From Flavobacterium aquidurense (GTDB lineage Bacteria > Bacteroidota > Bacteroidia > Flavobacteriales > Flavobacteriaceae), in assembly GCF_001404985.1 (NCBI RefSeq), contig NZ_JRLF01000009.1, forward strand, positions 310,001-374,000: 64,000 bases of DNA, written 5' to 3'. This document shows positions 45,952 to 54,824 of the stretch, in pieces. A model generated the notes under the pieces. It saw only the letters and a program-made list of their open reading frames with translations. It searched no databases and was not told the DNA's origin. Position numbers and translations under genes: made by a program. How positions within the stretch are numbered: position 1 is the first letter of the stretch; each line of letters begins with the position of its first letter.

Positions 45952-48900
45952 TTAATAAATTATCTTTTTTGTAGTGACTTTATTGTCATCTGAAATGACC
46001 TTTACAAATAACACCTGATTATTGACTTTTAAATTGTTAATTATTAAAATGTTATCCGAAATATTTGTTTTTTTATAAATCAACTTTCCGGATAAATCAT
46101 AGACAAAAACAGTACTTAAATTTTCATTTTCCGCAGCATTTATTGTAACTATTTTATTACTAACTGACACTGTCAAATCCTGATTAATAAGTTCATTATC
46201 TATAACTCCCAATGTCGAATTACTGTAACGTAAAACAAATCTGTCTGAGAAAGTTCCTGTTCCTGTAGAAAATGTATAATTGCTGGCTTGCAGATCGTGA
46301 ATAACATTAGTCTCTTTATCCTCAAGATAAATAGCGTGGTTACTTAAACCCCCTTCGGCATGATCGATAGCTATTGTAAAATCACCGGTAATGGTACTAC
46401 GATAGCCCAAAGGCACCTGGTCTGTATCTATAAAAGGCAATGAACGTCCCTGGATAACATAATTGTTTTCATTACTCACACTATAAAAATCCAAATACGG
46501 GTTAGCATCAAAGCTTATACCATCATATCTATTTTCAAAATCATTTGTTGCGCCATCGACATATGCTACCAATAATTGTTTGAAAGCTCCTTCTTCATTG
46601 GTCATATTCAGCCAGATACGATTTGCTGCAACTTCTGTTTCTTTAGATGATTCGCTGGCTTTAAAAAACTGACCATTAGTATTCCCTCCTATTCGCATTG
46701 CATTTGTAAATGCAATAGTTCCAGGACTATTAGCTGTTACAAAAAACGATTGCCCGGCAGCAATTCTTCCTGAAGGTGTATTATTATTATTTCCGGGAAT
46801 ACTTCCAGTTGGAGCAGGAGCTGTACCAACGCCACCACTAAGATTGTAACTTGCATAATCTCCAGAGTTGTATTGATAATTTGGACCAAAAACCGCTGCC
46901 GTATTATGCGTCCAAAAATATAAAGTGCCATCTAAAAATGTATTTGCTCCCAGAAAAGTTTCTGCTTTTAAAGCTGATGGATATGGATTTCCAACTAAAT
47001 AAAGATTACCTGTCTGCACTGTTTCAGCAGATACATTCCCATTGTTTGGCACGCCAATAAATGAGGCTGTATAATCTGCTCCTACTGTAGTCGAATAAGT
47101 TTGCGGTCCGCGTATAATATATCCTTTACCAATTACCATACTCAAATTCGCATTAGTTCCAACCCAATTGGTTCCGTCAAATGCAAAATATTTATCATAC
47201 AGCGTTAAAGGAGAAACGTCTACCAATTTCTGCGGATTAACCGGTGTAGACCAATAGACAAAATCAGCAAGACGAACGTTCGAAGCGGTACGTTTATAAA
47301 CAATATTACCTACGTTAACAGCAGTTGTATTTTGTAATAAACTGGAACTATTCTGAAAAGTTACCGTACCTCCATTATTTGTTAATGCATTTGTTAACGT
47401 TAGTGTATCAAAGGACTGAATAGAAACATTTACTCCGGAATTAACTGTACAGCTACAGGCTGTAATATCTCCTGCACCAGCACCAGCAGAAGTATAATTT
47501 CCTGCAAAAATAATATTCTGATCAGCGCTTGGTGTACCATTTGACCAAGAAGTTGTATACGTATTCGTAACCAATCCTGTTACTAAAGCATTAGTTGAAA
47601 CTAGAGAAGTACAACTTCCGTTACTAACTGTAAACGTATAAGTATTGGCAGAAAGTCCGGTTACATTAGCTGTTGTGCCGCTATACGGTTTTACAATAGC
47701 ACCGGGATACATCGTCAAGACTCCGCCGGAAGGTAATCCGCTTAAAGCGACAGTTCCGGTAGGAACAGCGCAAGTAGGTAATGTAATTGTACCTATCACC
47801 GGAGCAGAAGGTAAAGCATTTACAGTAACAGTTGTAAAGTTAGAATTTGAAATACTGCATGGTCCGTTTTGTACTACTGCTCTAAATTGAGTTGTTTGTG
47901 TTAGAACTCCAGAAGTGTAAGCTGTAAGTCCGGCGGTACTTGCAATATCTGTCCAGGCAGAAAAAGGAGTTACTGAATATTGCCATTTTACAATGGTCCC
48001 AGTTTGTCCGGTCAAGGATAATGAAGCACTTGTAAGACCACTACAAATTGTAGTACCTCCACCAACTGATCCTCCTGCACTTGCACCAAAAATTGTCACA
48101 TTAGCCACATTTGTTGTTGAAATAGTAGAGGAACAAGTTCCTGATGCTATTGCCGTAATAGTAATAGCACTAGTTCCTATGTTAGCCAAACCAACTGCTG
48201 TAAAAGTTCCTGTACCAGCTGTACCAACGGTCATTGTTGCTGTTAATCCGGTAAGTGCAGGATTGCTTCGGTTATAAGTTACTGTATAAGTACCCACAGG
48301 TAAATTTGCAGCACTTCCTGATACGGTTATTGTAGAATTTCCGTCAGTAGCGCAGGCATTGGATCCTGTAGCTCCGGTCATGCCATAAGTTGGACATGTG
48401 TATGTTATTTTTATCTGGCCGTTTCCACCATTTCCTCCTTTGTTGTTACCAATGCCCAGCAAAACCAGACCGCCGCCGCCGCCACCTCCGGGTGTAGCAC
48501 CATTAGCTCCGTTTCCGGCTAAAGTTGCACCATTACCTCCGGCTCCACCACCTGTCACAGCAGCTCCACCACCACCGGCAGCTGCATCATTACCATTTGA
48601 AGCTGTGCCTGCACCACCACCAGCGCCCCCTGAATATAATAATCCGATTACAACACTTCCATTAGATCCTTTCCCTCCGGAAAAAGTTGTACCTGTACCA
48701 GCTGCGCCACCAATACCTGCAGCTCCACCTGTACCACTTGTACCGCCACCGCCGCCATTTGCTGAGACTGTTGAAAATGTTGATGCTGGTCCGCTAACAC
48801 CGCTTGCAGTATTACCTGTGGGGCCGACACCAACCAAATAATTTATTGTTGTATTTGGAGTTATAGTTATTGTAGCTTTACTGTAACCGCCACCGCCACC

Positions 48901-49083
48901 GCCGCCTGCTGAAGTACTTGTATCATTACCTCCTCCGGATCCTCCGGCTCCCCAACATTCTGCTGTTAGTGATGTAAGTCCTGCCGCAACGACAAATGAA
49001 CCATTATTTGTAAATGTGTTAGTGGTCTGAGACCATGAATAAAAAATAGAAAAAAAGGCGAGTAATAGTAATTTTCGTCTCAT
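45952..49083 (-). CDS. Giant T9SS surface protein 3 with Gly-rich N-terminal domain
   Basis: 1043 aa. Signal peptide MRRKLLLLAFFSIFYSWSQ, then a glycine-rich region (about 35-225, many GGGG runs such as GGSGGGNDTSTSAGGGGGGGYSKATITI and VGVGPTGNTASGVSG) that looks like the glycine-rich domain annotated in flavobacterial surface proteins. Ig-like segments follow (about 230-520), then the CSCT motif (ITACSCTVNSG) and the shared C-terminal region (VYWSTPVNPQKLVDVSPLTLYDKYF, GKGYIIRGPQ, GNPYPSALKAETF, VIQGRSLPF, VPLGYRST, DRFVLRYS). The T9SS sorting part ends VTTKKIIY. The coding DNA of the Gly-rich part contains GGN-triplet runs that could slip. Confidence 0.85.
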   Translation of the reverse strand: MRRKLLLLAFFSIFYSWSQTTNTFTNNGSFVVAAGLTSLTAECWGAGGSGGGNDTSTSAGGGGGGGYSKATITITPNTTINYLVGVGPTGNTASGVSGPASTFSTVSANGGGGGTSGTGGAAGIGGAAGTGTTFSGGKGSNGSVVIGLLYSGGAGGGAGTASNGNDAAAGGGGAAVTGGGAGGNGATLAGNGANGATPGGGGGGGLVLLGIGNNKGGNGGNGQIKITYTCPTYGMTGATGSNACATDGNSTITVSGSAANLPVGTYTVTYNRSNPALTGLTATMTVGTAGTGTFTAVGLANIGTSAITITAIASGTCSSTISTTNVANVTIFGASAGGSVGGGTTICSGLTSASLSLTGQTGTIVKWQYSVTPFSAWTDIASTAGLTAYTSGVLTQTTQFRAVVQNGPCSISNSNFTTVTVNALPSAPVIGTITLPTCAVPTGTVALSGLPSGGVLTMYPGAIVKPYSGTTANVTGLSANTYTFTVSNGSCTSLVSTNALVTGLVTNTYTTSWSNGTPSADQNIIFAGNYTSAGAGAGDITACSCTVNSGVNVSIQSFDTLTLTNALTNNGGTVTFQNSSSLLQNTTAVNVGNIVYKRTASNVRLADFVYWSTPVNPQKLVDVSPLTLYDKYFAFDGTNWVGTNANLSMVIGKGYIIRGPQTYSTTVGADYTASFIGVPNNGNVSAETVQTGNLYLVGNPYPSALKAETFLGANTFLDGTLYFWTHNTAAVFGPNYQYNSGDYASYNLSGGVGTAPAPTGSIPGNNNNTPSGRIAAGQSFFVTANSPGTIAFTNAMRIGGNTNGQFFKASESSKETEVAANRIWLNMTNEEGAFKQLLVAYVDGATNDFENRYDGISFDANPYLDFYSVSNENNYVIQGRSLPFIDTDQVPLGYRSTITGDFTIAIDHAEGGLSNHAIYLEDKETNVIHDLQASNYTFSTGTGTFSDRFVLRYSNSTLGVIDNELINQDLTVSVSNKIVTINAAENENLSTVFVYDLSGKLIYKKTNISDNILIINNLKVNNQVLFVKVISDDNKVTTKKIIY

Positions 49084-49389
49084 AATAGTAGGAATTTAAG
49101 ATTAATGCATATTTTGTGTGCTGCCAGTAGGAAATCCTGAAAAAAAAGATTTTTTTTGCGGTTTTAAGATTGAATTGAAAATCTTAATTTTCTTAAAGAA
49201 AGCATTAAGTCTAAGTTACTGAAATAAAGATACTTATGAAATAAAAAGTAAAATTTACTTACAAAAATTATGTATTCTTAAATTATTTAACAAAGTTTTC
49301 CCAAAAAAATATCGTTATAGTTGTAAATTCTTACTTTTTGTAGATAATAGACAAAATTTTATAATTTGAATAATTAAATAGCCAAAGTC
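49084..49389. other. 306-bp divergent intergenic region
   Basis: Between giant protein 3 (leftward) and the recX-like gene (rightward). A minus-strand TATCTTTA at 49226-49233 is a weak -7 candidate for protein 3. Otherwise AT-rich sequence; the CATTTCATCG repeats of the neighbours are absent. Confidence 0.4.
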
Positions 49390-49857
49390 ATGATAAACAA
49401 AGAGGTTTTGTTAAAATTAGAGCACTTTTGCGCCTATCAGGAAAGATGTCATTCAGAGGTTGTGAGCAAGCTTTATAGCTTAAAGATGACTCCTGATGAA
49501 ATTGATCCTATTGTGGTTCAATTAATTGAAAATAATTTCCTGAATGAGACTCGTTTCGCATGTAGTTTTGCACGAGGAAAACACCGTATTAAAAGCTGGG
49601 GAAGAATCAGGATAACAAATGAACTTAAATTGAGACACATTTCTACGTTCAATATTACTTTGGCATTAAAAGAAATCTCGCCGGAAGAGTATGAAACGAC
49701 TTTTGACTTGCTTTCTGAAAAATGCTGGAATAGTATTACGGAAAAAAACACTTTAAAAAAAAGAAAGAAATACTGTGATTATATGTTGAGAAGAGGTTAT
49801 GAAAGTTTTCTGGTTTATGATAAAGTAACTTTTTTAGAAAAAAATTTAGACAATTAA
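49390..49857 (+). CDS. recX: RecX-family regulatory protein
   Basis: 155 aa, the usual RecX size. Helical three-repeat RecX pattern: KLEHFCAYQERCHSEVVSKLYSLKMTPDEIDPIVVQLIENNFLNETRFACSFARGKHRIKSWGRIRITNELKLRHIS, then ...YCDYMLRRGYESFLVYDKV. RecX binds RecA and moderates its filaments; recA is not in the window. It is isolated among the giant surface-protein genes, which is not informative about its function. Confidence 0.85.
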   Translation: MINKEVLLKLEHFCAYQERCHSEVVSKLYSLKMTPDEIDPIVVQLIENNFLNETRFACSFARGKHRIKSWGRIRITNELKLRHISTFNITLALKEISPEEYETTFDLLSEKCWNSITEKNTLKKRKKYCDYMLRRGYESFLVYDKVTFLEKNLDN

Positions 49858-50070
49858 AATTATTTACTCCTAAGTGGTTAAGCAGCATGATTTTTCCTAT
49901 AATCTAATTCATTGTATTTTATAACTTTTCTGCGAATTATTCACTCAATAGACGTTTTTTATAACTATAAGCATAAAAAGAGTCTCGTTTTTAGTCTTAT
50001 TTTACGATTTTTCTTATATTAAAAATTGTGATTTTATAAGAAATTCCACAAATCCTTCATTTTTATGATG

Positions 50071-50101
50071 CATTTCATCGACTATTTTAACATTTCATCG
50101 A
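50071..50101 (+). promoter_or_regulatory. 20-bp-period CATTTCATCGA direct repeat upstream of giant protein 4
   Basis: CATTTCATCGA at 50071-50081 and again at 50091-50101, exactly two helical turns apart on one DNA face. The second copy ends 24 bp before the -33 element, a position expected for an activator. A matching block precedes giant protein 2. Confidence 0.6.
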
Positions 50102-50125
50102 TTAAATGGCCTTTCCAAAAACCCT

Positions 50126-50159
50126 TTTGAATTACAACCCGTAGATGTATCTATATTTG
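50126..50159 (+). promoter_or_regulatory. Promoter of giant protein 4
   Basis: TTTG (50126-50129), 22-bp spacer, TATATTTG (50152-50159), matching TAnnTTTG. The ATG is 52 bp further on. Confidence 0.6.
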
Positions 50160-50211
50160 CGCGGGCTATTTTTATTATGCCAGCATAACAAGTTGATAGA
50201 AAACATTTAAC

Positions 50212-53200
50212 ATGAAAAAAACTTTACTTTTATTTTTATTTTTACCGTTTTTAGGATTCAGCCAAGTTGATTTGGTAAAATGGAATGCAGCTAATGCTAA
50301 TACTTCAAGCCCAACTTACTCAGTTGCAAATGTTACCTCCCAAAATTTATCTTCAAATAACGGAGTAAACATCAATTACACTTCATACAACAGTAGTGAT
50401 ACTTTTTTTCAAACAGGAGGATGGCCAACTCCCGCTGATAATGGTGGTGAGTATAACCCAACAAAATATATTCAGTTTACTTTAAAACCTAATACTGGTT
50501 ATAAAGCAGATTTAAGCAACTTTATTTTTCAGGTTAGATCTGGTTCAGGAAAGTTTAGAATTAAATATTCTAAAGATGCTTCTTTTGCTACCGGAGTAAA
50601 AGATTTAATTACAGAAACTACAACTCCAAGCTCATGGACATCTTATAACTTAAGTTTTTCAGCAGAGATAAATCCTGTATTAGAATCTGAAACTGTGTAT
50701 GTAAGAATCTATTCTTATAGTACTTACAATACTTTTGAGGTAAAAACAGGAACTGATACCAATAATGTTGTACCTCTTATTAGAGGAACTGTCACTAGTT
50801 TTGACTCTTCTAAAATATTAGCTATCAATGATTATGTAAGCACTACAAAAGAATTGGCGGTAAACATTAATCCTTTAAGTAATGATGTTAAAAAAGAAAC
50901 AGTTACTACACTAACAATTTCTAATCCAGCCACATCTGAGGGAACTGCTATAATTAATCCGGATAAAACCATCACTTTCAATCCTGCTCAGGGATTTACC
51001 GGTTCTTCTTCTTTTAACTATACAATTACAGGACCTACAGGTACTTCTACAGCTACCATAAAAGTAACAATTACAAATACTACAGATGATAATTTATCTC
51101 TTTGGAATGGTGCTTCATCAAGTTTTAATCCTGTTACAAATACTTATGTAAATCCTAATTCACCTTTAACAGCAACTGGAGCATCACTTTCTTATGTTTA
51201 TGAAAATACTACAAGCGCTTTTTTTCAAACAGGAAATTGGCCTGATCCATCTCAAAATGGAGGTAGTTTTGATGCTAATAAATACATTCAATTTAAAATT
51301 AATCCTGCAGATGCCAACCATCAATTAAATCTAAAGCAATTTAATTTTAGTTACAGAGGTGCAAATGGTCAAAAATTTCAAGTTAGATATTCAAAGGATA
51401 TAAATTTCGTTACCGGAGTAAAGACTTTAATTCCTGAAACTAATAGCGCTACAACGTGGACCGCTTTAACGAATACTTTTGCATCAGATATAAGCCCTGT
51501 TCTTCCTAATGAAACAGTATATGTGAGATTTTACGTTTACAGCACTTACAATACTTTTGAAATATTAAATGGAAATGGAAATAGCGTAGGTCCAGTTATC
51601 ACCGGAACTGTAAAAGACATTAATACTTTAACTGCGAACAACGATTACCAGACAGTCCCAACGGGTCAAGCTACTGTTATCCCAATCATTTCAAATGATG
51701 TTATAGGGGGTTCTGCATTACAACAAATAACAGTAACGCAGCCAACAAATGGAACTGTAACTGTAAATGGTACTTCAAGTGTAACTTTTACTCCTGCAAG
51801 TAACTTTAACGGAACAACTTCATTTACTTATACATTAAGAAATGCTGCTTCAAATTATTCATCTGCAACTGTTGGACTAACCGCAGCTTGTACTGCAGCT
51901 TTAACTGCTGGAAATAACTACTGGAAAGGATATGTTTATAACTATACAGGAAACACTCCGGCTGCTACAACGTATGCAGGATCAGTAGCTGAAAAAGCTA
52001 TTTTTGACCGCAATGTAGCCGACGGTGCAATAACAGGTGACACTAGTGTTGAGGCAAATGTATTTTGTAATACTGCACCAAGCGACAAGTTTTTTGTACG
52101 TTATTTAATGAAAGCTACAACAACAGCAGAAACTTATAATATTTCTTTTGGTGCTGATGATGGTGTTCGATTGTATATTGACGGAACTTTAGTTCCTGTA
52201 ACTCCTGCAAATTCATGGACTGATCATAGCTATGTAAACTACTCAGCTCAATATACTTTTACTGCAGGCACACATGATTTTGTTTTAGAATACTATGAAA
52301 ATGCAGGTTCTTCAAGAGTTTCTTTTTCATATGGTGCCGTAAAAGGTAACCCAACTGTTTATGGAGATTTTAAATGGAATGTTTACGGTTATACATTGCC
52401 GGATATATCATTACCAGCTTCAAGCTATGCAGGAACTTATGTAGATAATAATCTAAATATAAATACACAAACATCTTGGGACAGAACTAAGTCACCATCA
52501 TACGCTTCTGGTTGGCAAGGTGCTCCTATGGGTATTGATCAATTTGCAATTGCTTACAAACGCCAGGGGTTTCCTTGTGGCCGTTACCAGATACAATTGG
52601 TAAATTGTGATGATGTTGGTGAAATTTATATTGATGGTGTAAAAGTTTTTACACAATCAGGTTACACTAATGCCTCGGTATTAATAAATAACGGACAACA
52701 ATACTCTTTAAACAAAAACTCTAAAGTTGATGTTCGTCTTAGAGAAGATGCGGGAGATGCAAATATTGCTATCAATTTTATCGATGTGCCTTTTAGCTAC
52801 GATGGATCAACTGCTCCGCCAGCAAATTCTTCTATTATCATAAATAATGATTTTACGCTAACAAATGATTTAGAGGTATGTTCATGTACAGTTGCTGCAG
52901 GTAAAACACTAACCATTGCAACAGATAAAGTACTTACCGTAAATGAAAATGTTACAGTAAACTCAACTGGTAAAATAGTGGTTCAAAACAGTGGTTCTCT
53001 TGTACAAACAAACAACAGTTCTACTTATACAGGTAACACTACTTCATTTGAACTTTATAGAAATACGACTCCTATAAATCGTTTTGATTATACGTACTGG
53101 TCTTCTCCGGTAATAAATCAGACTTTATATAATTTATCTCCAAATACTTTATTCGACAAATATTTAGAATTTGATGCATCGATTAATGACTGGAAGTATC

Positions 53201-54768
53201 TAAATGGAGGAAATTATGTAATGCAGCCAGGAAAAGGATACATTATCAGAGGGCCTCAATCTTATGCCGCTATTGGAAATCCACAAATTTATACAGGTAA
53301 ATTTGTTGGTGTACCAAATAATGGTATAATCTCAACACCGGTAACAAATAAAGCCGGTAATACAACGACAACAAACTTATTGGGTAATCCTTATCCTTCG
53401 GCTTTAAATGCTGATCAGTTTTATGCAGATAATAGTTCAGTTATAAAAGGAACTTTTTACTTATGGACGCATTCAATTACGCCGGTACCAAATGCAAATG
53501 GTCAATTTGTTTACAGCGATTCAAGCTATATATCTTATAACGCAACGGGTTCAACAGGTGCGGGAGACACAACTAATTGTACAACTTGTGGCGGAAACAA
53601 ACTTACCGGAAACATTGCATCAGGGCAAGGATTCTTTGTAGAAGCTAAAACTACCGGAAATGTAGTTTTTAATAATGCATTAAGAGTAAAAACGACTGCC
53701 AGTAACAATCAGTTTTCAAGAACAGCTAAAACTACTCCTGTAGAAAAAAACAGAGTTTGGTTAAACCTTAAAAATAATGATGGTGCTTATAACGAAATGC
53801 TTTTAGGTTATGTAACTGGAGCAACGAATGAGCTGGATGACGCTTATGACGGGGATACGTATGCATCCGGAACTGCTTTATACTCTATTTTAGGAGAAAA
53901 TAATTTAGTTATTCAAGGTCGTGCTTTACCTTTTGAAGAGCAAAAAGAAATAATTCCGTTAGGATATATAGCAAGCTCAGCAACTGAATATACAATTGGT
54001 ATTGAAAGTGTAGATGGTTTCTTTAAAGATAAAAATGTTTATTTATTAGATAAAACCAATAATGTAGTAACCAACTTATCTGGTGAGCGATACACTTTTA
54101 AAACTGAACCAGGAACATTTAATGATCGTTTTGTGCTTTCATTTTATCAAAAAACAATAGAAACAGTAACTCCACCTGTAGCAACAGATCCAGCAACTGA
54201 GACTCCTGTAGTAACAGACCCTAAAGATCCTGCGACAGATACTCCTGTAGTTACTGATCCTAAAGACCCTACAACAGATACTCCTGTGGTAACTGATCCT
54301 AAAGATCCAACAACAGATACCCCTGTAGCAACTGATCCTAAAGATCCAACAATAGATATCCCTGTAGCAACTGATCCTAAAGATCCTGCGACAGATACAC
54401 CTGTGGCAACTGATCCTAAAGCACCTACGACTGATACACCAGTAACGGAGCCTGAAACACCAAGTACAACAGTTCCGGGAGGAAGTCCAACTCCTGAAAA
54501 CCCAACATTAGAAGTTCCTGAAACACCGGAAATTACTAAAAAAGAGATCATTATATACCAATCAAATAATCAGGTATTGATTGAGTCTGATCTTCTTAAC
54601 ATTGAATCGGTTTATGTTTATGATGTTTTAGGCAGAAATATTTTTAGTAAAGAAAATATCCACAATACTACTTATAGCACGAATCAATTATCGATTCAAA
54701 AACAAGTAATCATTGTGAAGGTCAGAACAGAAGACAACAAAATAATCACGAAGAAAATAATTCTTTAA
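50212..54768 (+). CDS. Giant T9SS surface protein 4 with PA14-like domains and Asp-Pro repeat linker
   Basis: 1518 aa. Signal peptide MKKTLLLFLFLPFLGFSQ. Two homologous beta-sandwich-like units (about 20-200 and 295-470; shared FFQTGxWPxPxxNGG, KYIQF, RYSKDxxFxTGVKxLIxET, ETVYVR) are each followed by an Ig/cadherin-like domain. Two PA14-like segments follow (about 560-710 and 720-860, ADDGVRLYIDGT, LVNCDDVGEIYIDGVKV), then the CSCT motif (LEVCSCTVAAG) and the shared C-terminal region (YTYWSSPVINQTLYNLSPNTLFDKYLEF, GKGYIIRGPQ, GNPYPSALNADQF, VIQGRALPF, DRFVLSF). An Asp-Pro-rich repeat linker (about 1320-1443) precedes the T9SS sorting region (IITKKIIL). Likely adhesin. Confidence 0.87.
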   Translation: MKKTLLLFLFLPFLGFSQVDLVKWNAANANTSSPTYSVANVTSQNLSSNNGVNINYTSYNSSDTFFQTGGWPTPADNGGEYNPTKYIQFTLKPNTGYKADLSNFIFQVRSGSGKFRIKYSKDASFATGVKDLITETTTPSSWTSYNLSFSAEINPVLESETVYVRIYSYSTYNTFEVKTGTDTNNVVPLIRGTVTSFDSSKILAINDYVSTTKELAVNINPLSNDVKKETVTTLTISNPATSEGTAIINPDKTITFNPAQGFTGSSSFNYTITGPTGTSTATIKVTITNTTDDNLSLWNGASSSFNPVTNTYVNPNSPLTATGASLSYVYENTTSAFFQTGNWPDPSQNGGSFDANKYIQFKINPADANHQLNLKQFNFSYRGANGQKFQVRYSKDINFVTGVKTLIPETNSATTWTALTNTFASDISPVLPNETVYVRFYVYSTYNTFEILNGNGNSVGPVITGTVKDINTLTANNDYQTVPTGQATVIPIISNDVIGGSALQQITVTQPTNGTVTVNGTSSVTFTPASNFNGTTSFTYTLRNAASNYSSATVGLTAACTAALTAGNNYWKGYVYNYTGNTPAATTYAGSVAEKAIFDRNVADGAITGDTSVEANVFCNTAPSDKFFVRYLMKATTTAETYNISFGADDGVRLYIDGTLVPVTPANSWTDHSYVNYSAQYTFTAGTHDFVLEYYENAGSSRVSFSYGAVKGNPTVYGDFKWNVYGYTLPDISLPASSYAGTYVDNNLNINTQTSWDRTKSPSYASGWQGAPMGIDQFAIAYKRQGFPCGRYQIQLVNCDDVGEIYIDGVKVFTQSGYTNASVLINNGQQYSLNKNSKVDVRLREDAGDANIAINFIDVPFSYDGSTAPPANSSIIINNDFTLTNDLEVCSCTVAAGKTLTIATDKVLTVNENVTVNSTGKIVVQNSGSLVQTNNSSTYTGNTTSFELYRNTTPINRFDYTYWSSPVINQTLYNLSPNTLFDKYLEFDASINDWKYLNGGNYVMQPGKGYIIRGPQSYAAIGNPQIYTGKFVGVPNNGIISTPVTNKAGNTTTTNLLGNPYPSALNADQFYADNSSVIKGTFYLWTHSITPVPNANGQFVYSDSSYISYNATGSTGAGDTTNCTTCGGNKLTGNIASGQGFFVEAKTTGNVVFNNALRVKTTASNNQFSRTAKTTPVEKNRVWLNLKNNDGAYNEMLLGYVTGATNELDDAYDGDTYASGTALYSILGENNLVIQGRALPFEEQKEIIPLGYIASSATEYTIGIESVDGFFKDKNVYLLDKTNNVVTNLSGERYTFKTEPGTFNDRFVLSFYQKTIETVTPPVATDPATETPVVTDPKDPATDTPVVTDPKDPTTDTPVVTDPKDPTTDTPVATDPKDPTIDIPVATDPKDPATDTPVATDPKAPTTDTPVTEPETPSTTVPGGSPTPENPTLEVPETPEITKKEIIIYQSNNQVLIESDLLNIESVYVYDVLGRNIFSKENIHNTTYSTNQLSIQKQVIIVKVRTEDNKIITKKIIL
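54214..54447 (+). repeat. Six 39-bp coding repeats, TDPKDPxTDTPVx
   Basis: Residues 1335-1412 of giant protein 4: six 13-residue units TDPKDPATDTPVV, TDPKDPTTDTPVV, TDPKDPTTDTPVA, TDPKDPTIDIPVA, TDPKDPATDTPVA, TDPKAPTTDTPVT, preceded by a partial unit. It forms an extended acidic linker directly before the sorting region. The DNA units are similar enough to change number by slippage. Confidence 0.92.
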
Positions 54769-54810
54769 AAACAAAAAACCATTCGCTGCGGCGAATGGTT
54801 TTTTGTTTTT
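54767..54810. terminator. Bidirectional terminator between giant protein 4 and KAS gene
   Basis: 20-bp perfect stem (54767-54786 / 54791-54810) with TGCG loop, core CCATTCGC/GCGAATGG, A- and T-tracts on both sides. The hairpin after atpC has a nearly identical core. Confidence 0.95.
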
Positions 54811-54824
54811 ATCCTATTTTTTAA

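Larger units (their letters stand above)
49858..50211. other. 354-bp region upstream of giant protein 4
   Basis: No gene. It holds the repeat pair at 50071-50101 and the promoter at 50126-50159. The first 200 bp are AT-rich with no hairpin I trust. Confidence 0.6.

Noticed and set aside
48398..48841. Open frame encoding a very Pro-rich 147-aa protein, opposite to giant protein 3
   Set aside because: Antisense image of the glycine-rich domain (GGN codons read as CCN); no signal peptide or domain.
54214..54447. CRISPR-like regular repeats
   Set aside because: 39-bp units are contiguous, in frame, and encode a protein linker; no spacers and no cas genes.
54147..54551. Open frame of Gly-Ser-Val repeats opposite the Asp-Pro repeats
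   Set aside because: Antisense image of the 39-bp coding repeats in giant protein 4.
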